A DNA stretch of 64,000 nucleotides, taken from positions 33,461,396 through 33,525,395 of the forward strand of contig CM043960.1 in NCBI GenBank assembly GCA_014529385.2, in the 5' to 3' direction. How positions within the stretch are numbered: the stretch's first letter is position 1; each line of letters opens with the position of its first letter. The translations under genes were made by a program, and so were the position numbers. Shown piece by piece: positions 59,479 through 64,000 of this stretch. The DNA comes from Adiantum capillus-veneris. Lineage: Eukaryota; Streptophyta; Polypodiopsida; Polypodiales; Pteridaceae. The notes beneath the pieces were generated by a model, which was not told where the DNA came from, did not search any database, and saw nothing but the letters and a program-made list of their open reading frames with translations.

Positions 59479-60001
59479 GAAAAATGCCCGCAATGAGACT
59501 CCTAGAGCTTCCATAATCGAAGCTCCAAAAGAGGATTCTCATTGCAAAGGATCACCTCTCTCCTATGCTTGGGGAAAGATAAGGGAGCATGATGCCTTCA
59601 TCTTGTCTGACCCTGGCTCTGCTCACAACTTCATATCAACGGAGTTGACCACAAAGTTGGGCATTCAAGCTTTTGAGATGGGAGACACTGTAATTGCTGA
59701 TGGAGCTTTCAAGGGATAGCAAGCCTCCGTTACTCCCTTGATTGGGAAGTTGATGCTTCATGTCCAAAGCTACGTCGACAAAGAAGACTTTTTCATCTCC
59801 CCTCTCCAACATGAGGATGTTATCCAAGGGGCACCATGGTTCAACCGCATAGCTACCAACATGAAGTTCCTTGAAAGGATAATCTACTTCATCTACAGGG
59901 AAAAGAGCATGTATATAGATGCTAGTGAGTCTGGTCGTACTATACCACTTGTAAATTCTCCTGCTTTTGATAAATGAATGAAAAGCTCAATTTTTGCATA
60001 C
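59479..60001 (+). pseudogene. Element F protease
   Basis: After a frameshift, LSYAWGKIREHDAFILSDPGSAHNFISTEL shows the retropepsin active site as DPGS. A stop at 59717-59719 interrupts the domain. It resumes at 59738 with IGKLMLHVQSYVDKEDFFISPL and VIQGAPWFNRI, ending at TGA 59975-59977. The layout matches the protease of families A to C ([21 protein letters not shown]), which makes F a more distant relative of the same lineage. Confidence 0.82.
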
Positions 60002-61144
60002 ATGATTTTTGTCAAAGAATCCCTAAAAGGTCCTAATGTCTCATCAAATGTAAGTGGTAGGAATCAAGAAGAGTTAGACTCGTCTAATTTTCTAAATGGA
60101 TTCCAAGATGTGTTCATTGATGATATCCCTATGGAATTACCTCCAAAACGAGGGGATGATGACCATAGAATTGAGCTCCTACTAGGAAGCTCACTGCCTA
60201 ACAAGCCTCTATCGAGTTTCCCAAGCTCAACAAGAGGAGATCATGAGGCAAGTACAAGAATTGGTAGACAAAGGGATGGTGAGGCCTAGCTCCTCTCCCT
60301 TTTGTTCTCCAGTCCTTTTTGTGCAAAAGAAAGATGGTACACACCACATGTGTGTGGACTATCGAGCCTAAACCATATCACTATCAAAAATAGATTTCCC
60401 GTATCATGGGTAGAAGATCTATTTGACAAGCTACAAGGCTTTACCTACTTTAGTAGGATTGACCTTAAAAGTGGCTATCATCAAATAAGGTTAGTGAATG
60501 AAGATATCCTAAAGACCGCGTTCCGTACAACATTTGGTCTTTATGAATATCTAGTCATGCCTTTTGGCTTGACTAATGCACCAGCCACGTTCAATCATTT
60601 AATGGAGAAAATATTTGGACCCTACCAAAAATTCAATGGAGTGTTCTTTGATGATATCATCATCTACTCCAAGTCCTTGGAGGAACACAAGAAACATCTC
60701 CAAGAAAATTTTCAAGCTTTGAGGGAAAACAAGCTTTTTATCAATCAAAAGAAGAGTGAAATTTTCCTTCAAGAGATTCAATACTTAGGTCATATTATCT
60801 CTCAAGATGGTATCTATATGGATCCATCAAAGTTGGATGTAATAAAAGTATGGCCTAACCCAAGGAATCTACATGAGCTAAGAAGATTTATTGGTATGTG
60901 TGTATACTATAGACGCTTCACAACAAAATTCTCTCAAATAGCAAGACCATTACATGACTTGACAAAGAATAAATTTAAGTACTCATGGATTACTAAAGAG
61001 AAAAATGCTTTTGACAAGCTCAAAGAGAAGCTTACCTCCCAATCAGTCCTTATGCTTTTGGATCTCTCAAAGCCATTGCAGGTCCAATTGATGCTTGTGG
61101 TGATTTACTTGGAGCAGTTTTGCTTCAAGAAGGGCATACCATAG
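60002..61144 (+). pseudogene. Element F reverse transcriptase
   Basis: Linker and fingers are split between frames: MELPPKRGDDDHRIELLLGS to about 60200, then a shifted [19 protein letters not shown] to 60360. A lost base in the RALN codons restores another frame. From there it is open to 61144: [14 protein letters not shown] (Asp 1), [28 protein letters not shown] (catalytic pair intact), GHIISQDGI and the YYRRFTTKFSQIARPL connection. The core is well kept, but the flanking shifts inactivate it. Confidence 0.88.
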
Positions 61145-61480
61145 CATATCATAGCCGAAGGCTCAATGCCGATGAACGAGTTATGGGCATATACAAAAAA
61201 ATATTTTAGTGTTCTACATGCCCTAGACACATGGAAGCATTATCTATTGGGGACTCTATTTATTTTCCGGACGGACCATCAAAGTCTTAAGTCTTCATGA
61301 CGCAAACCAAGCTTTCCAACAAACAAATGAGGTGGGCAAATTTTCTTTCACAATTTTATTTTTATATTGCTCATGTTGCTGGTAAGCACAATCAAGTGGC
61401 CGATGCACTTTCACGACAACGAAAAGTTAATGCGTGTCTATAGAAACTCACAATGATCTATCTTCTATGATAGATGAGTA
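61145..61480 (+). pseudogene. Element F RNase H
   Basis: Remnants only: a DACGD-like block at about 61090-61105 (already shifted), HTIAYHSRRLNADE around 61135-61180, and GKHNQVADALSRQ at about 61381-61420. Several frameshifts and stops separate these. Confidence 0.75.
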
Positions 61481-62200
61481 TGCTATTGACCCTGACTTTA
61501 AAGACAAAATGTCAGCCCTTGCATTGGGGGAGAAAGAAGAACCATTCACCTTATAGGATGGCTATCTTCTCCATGGGAATAGGCCATGTGTTACCCACTC
61601 CCTTTGTGAGAAAGTCATGTATGTATCCCATGCTCCTCCCTATGCGGGGCAAAGAGGCATTCAACCTACTCTTCGAGGAGTAGAGACGTACTTGGTATGC
61701 CAAAAGACTAAATATGATAGAGGGAAGCAATCCCTAATTCCCCATGGGAGAGTATATCCATGGAATTTATCTTTGAATTACCCAAGTCTATTTATGGGAA
61801 TACCAGAATATGGACAATAGTCAACAGGTTTAGCAAGCAAACACACTTTATTGTTGTCAAAAAGACTATTAAGCACACCAAATGACAACTCTCTTCATAT
61901 CTCAGATTTTCAAACACCATGGCTTACCAATATCCATTGTGTCAGATAGAGATCCTAGAATGATCAGTAATCTTTGAAAAGGTCTCTTTGAAAATCTAGG
62001 TACAAGATTGAATTTCTCTTTGGCCTATCACCCACAAACGGATGGCCAAAGTGAGATAGCCAATCTTACAATTCTGGATCTACTAAAGACTTATGTTATA
62101 GAAGTAGATCAACGTTCACAATGGGAGAAGTACATACCTCTTGTAGAGTATGTGTACAATATACTTCTACGGAAAAATCACCTTTTGAAATCATAGAGGA
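61481..62200 (+). pseudogene. Element F integrase
   Basis: The zinc region reads SHAPPYAGQRG (second His replaced by Gln). GVETY then joins directly to LVCQKTK, missing about 20 codons including one zinc-ligand Cys. The core is fragmentary: FSKQTHFIVVKKT, SIVSDRDPRM (Asp 2) and YHPQTDGQSEIANLTILDLL (Glu). The first Asp segment is corrupted (61750-61800). Confidence 0.82.
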
Positions 62201-62936
62201 AAGACCTAAAAGTCCCTTGCTACGTAAAGTACATGGGAAGATCTTCGTTGCCAATGAGTATATATGTGACCTACAAGAATCTTTTCAAAAGATTAAGGAG
62301 GCTATATCCATCTCTCAACAAAGGCAAAAAGCTACTCCTGACAAGCACAAAAGGGCCTTAACATTCAAAGAAAATGATTGGGTCTTACTTAAGTTTCCCA
62401 AGGCTCGATTGAGATAAATGACGGGCAAAAATCCTACGGGCCATTAAAAGTATTATGCTAGACTAGCAAAAAGATACTATGGTCCTTTTCAAATCTTGAA
62501 GCCAATCAATGAGATGGCTTATCAACTCAAACTACCCAACCATTGGCTCATACACAATGCTTTTCATGTGAACCTACTTAAGCCCTACAAAGGAGAGCCA
62601 CCAAGTGAACCAATTATTGAAGACCCTCCAAAAATCAAAGACAAGAAGAGGTGATACAACCTGAATCTATCCTTCGGTATGAAGACAAGATACTATGACA
62701 TGGTAAGATTATCCGACGGTATCCAGAAATTAAAGACCAAGAAGAGGTGCTACAACCTGAATCTATCCTTCGGTATGAAGACAAGATACTACGACATGGT
62801 AAGATTATCCGACGATATCTTATTCAGTTCAAAAATCCGACGGTATCTTATTAAGTTCAAAAATTATCCTTTTGAAGATGCTAGGTGGATGCGAAGAATA
62901 CAGCTTAAGGATATTATGAGCCTTGTCAATGCTTAA
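62121..62936 (+). pseudogene. Element F integrase C-terminus and chromodomain-like end
   Basis: SPFEIIEERPKSP leads into WVLLKFPKARLR, then YYGPFQILKPINEMAYQLKLP and HNAFHVNLLKPYKG. The end contains a 96-bp tandem duplication (62645 and 62741) encoding EEVLQPESILRYEDKIL. A frame with YLIKFKNYPFEDARWM closes at 62934-62936. The duplication is a multiple of three, but the first copy has a stop (TGA, about 62695). Confidence 0.8.
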
Positions 62937-63315
62937 AATGCTACATTAGAGTAAGCAAATGTACATGTTTCTTTTAAATGATCAATGTTTTTGTTCTATA
63001 AGACTAATTCTCTTTTTTATTGTGCACAAATTTAAATAGTATGCATGCTTAGAATCATGTTTGTGATGACGACGTCTCTCAAACACCAAGTAGAATTTGT
63101 CACTCTACTTTGGGAGAATGAAATGGACTAAATAGCAGACATGCTTGTGGAAGCTACGTCTACCAAGCACCAAATGGATTAGTCATCCATCTTGGAATGA
63201 TGTCGTACAGTAAAAAGGGATCCTCTACCTGCTAAGAAACATTGACTAATGACCAAGGCTTTATCTCACTTCTACCTCATAGTTGAGGACAACTATGATT
63301 TCAAGCGACAGGTAA
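62937..63315 (+). mobile_element. Element F 3' non-coding tail
   Basis: 379 bp, gene-free. The expected G-rich polypurine tract is poor (CAAGCGACAGGTAA before the LTR). Confidence 0.65.
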
Positions 63316-64000
63316 TGTTATAAAATATAATATCTAACCAACCCAAATGATTTTCTCAAAATTAAAGTGATCATTTAAAGTGGGAGAATAAACGGGAATA
63401 ACAGTTATAATATAGACATGTGCTTATGGATCTATCTCGACACGATGCCAACGTCAATGGGTCCAAATGAGAGATGGTCTGTCAAATTTAATATCTAACC
63501 AACCCAAATGATTTTCTCATATTAAACTGATAATTTAATGTGGGAGAATAAACGGGAACAATGGTTAGGATATAGACATGTGCTTATGGATCTATCTCAA
63601 CATGGGGCCAAGGGTTAGGGTCCAAATGAGAGATAGTCTTTCAAAGAGAAATGCTACCTAATGGAGCTCAAAGACCTTCGGGTTAGCTTTATTAAAGACC
63701 TCCAATGGTTTGTGTTAAAAAGTCCACCTTAGGCAAGCTAGGGCTATGCTTGAGGTGGGAACCCGACCCAAGCTTGAGGTGCTTGTTGTGCTTTCTGACT
63801 AAGGTGCTTGAGGTGCTTGATGACTAAGGTGCTTGAGGTGCTTGTCGTGAGAGCTTGATGTGGGAACCTTCTCTAGGGTTGAGTTGAGCTTGTAGTGAGA
63901 ACCTTATCAAGCTTGAAGGGATCAAGGTGTTCCCAAAAGTCAACATGATCCCTACTCGGATGATAGCATGTTTAGGTGGTATAAAAAAGAAGTGTCTTGG
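63316..64000 (+). repeat. Element F 3' LTR, cut by window end
   Basis: It begins TGTTATAAAATATAATATC, homologous to 55999 onward, including the tandem unit (63329 and 63490, period 161) and the GGTGCTTGAGGTGCTTG minisatellite (about 63770-63850). It continues past the window. Confidence 0.85.

Overview
This window is plant nuclear DNA, most likely from a seed plant with a large, repeat-rich genome. The evidence is nested Ty3/gypsy elements with 0.5-1.8 kb LTRs, one Ty1/copia remnant, one L1-type LINE, a candidate Pol III-derived element, long GA/CT microsatellites, and a single intron-containing host gene of the strictosidine synthase-like (SSL/YLS2) family. I found no bacterial-type operon, CRISPR array, rRNA gene or functional tRNA gene. 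I cannot name the species.

Layout. 1-17882 is a nest. A minus-strand gypsy element (family C; its 5' LTR is 17366-17882, and its pol is split into 14911-15243 and 1-801) is interrupted by about 14 kb of plus-strand elements. These are: an A-family LTR (1032-1960) with gag (2068-3631); a B LTR (3632-5204) with gag-pol (5304-9782); the 3' end of a D-family LTR (9783-10308) whose last base abuts a second, nearly open A-type RT-to-chromodomain pol (10309-12852); and a full A LTR (13426-14910). 17883-18816 holds a 140-bp duplication and two long GA tracts. 18817-26012 is a mosaic element with a D-type 5' LTR and gag start, C-type gag-pol, and a C-type 3' LTR. 26013-33790 holds an LTR fragment and a decayed chromovirus (E) with a rearranged 3' LTR.

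36325-38943 carries the last three coding exons of the SSL gene. All junction phases are consistent, but no 5' exons are visible. 40311-40899 is a compact unit with a tRNA-like head and inverted ends. 41540-44925 is a dead L1-type LINE. 44930-52090 is mostly AT-rich, gene-free sequence with microsatellites, local duplications and one MITE candidate. 52093-53465 is a copia LTR and gag remnant. 55999-64000 is a fifth gypsy element (F), whose 3' LTR runs off the window.

Mobile-element coding regions are all broken by stops, frameshifts, deletions or active-site loss; the closest to open is pol 10309-12852, with a single stop. The main biology here is modular exchange between retroelement lineages: LTR ends, primer-binding sites and gag N-termini have been swapped between families that share related pol genes. 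No unmistakably new defence or metabolic system is present. The features most worth follow-up are the chimeric LTRs, the glutamate-tRNA-like primer sites, a motif conserved across LTR families, the foldback LTR, and the truncated SSL gene.
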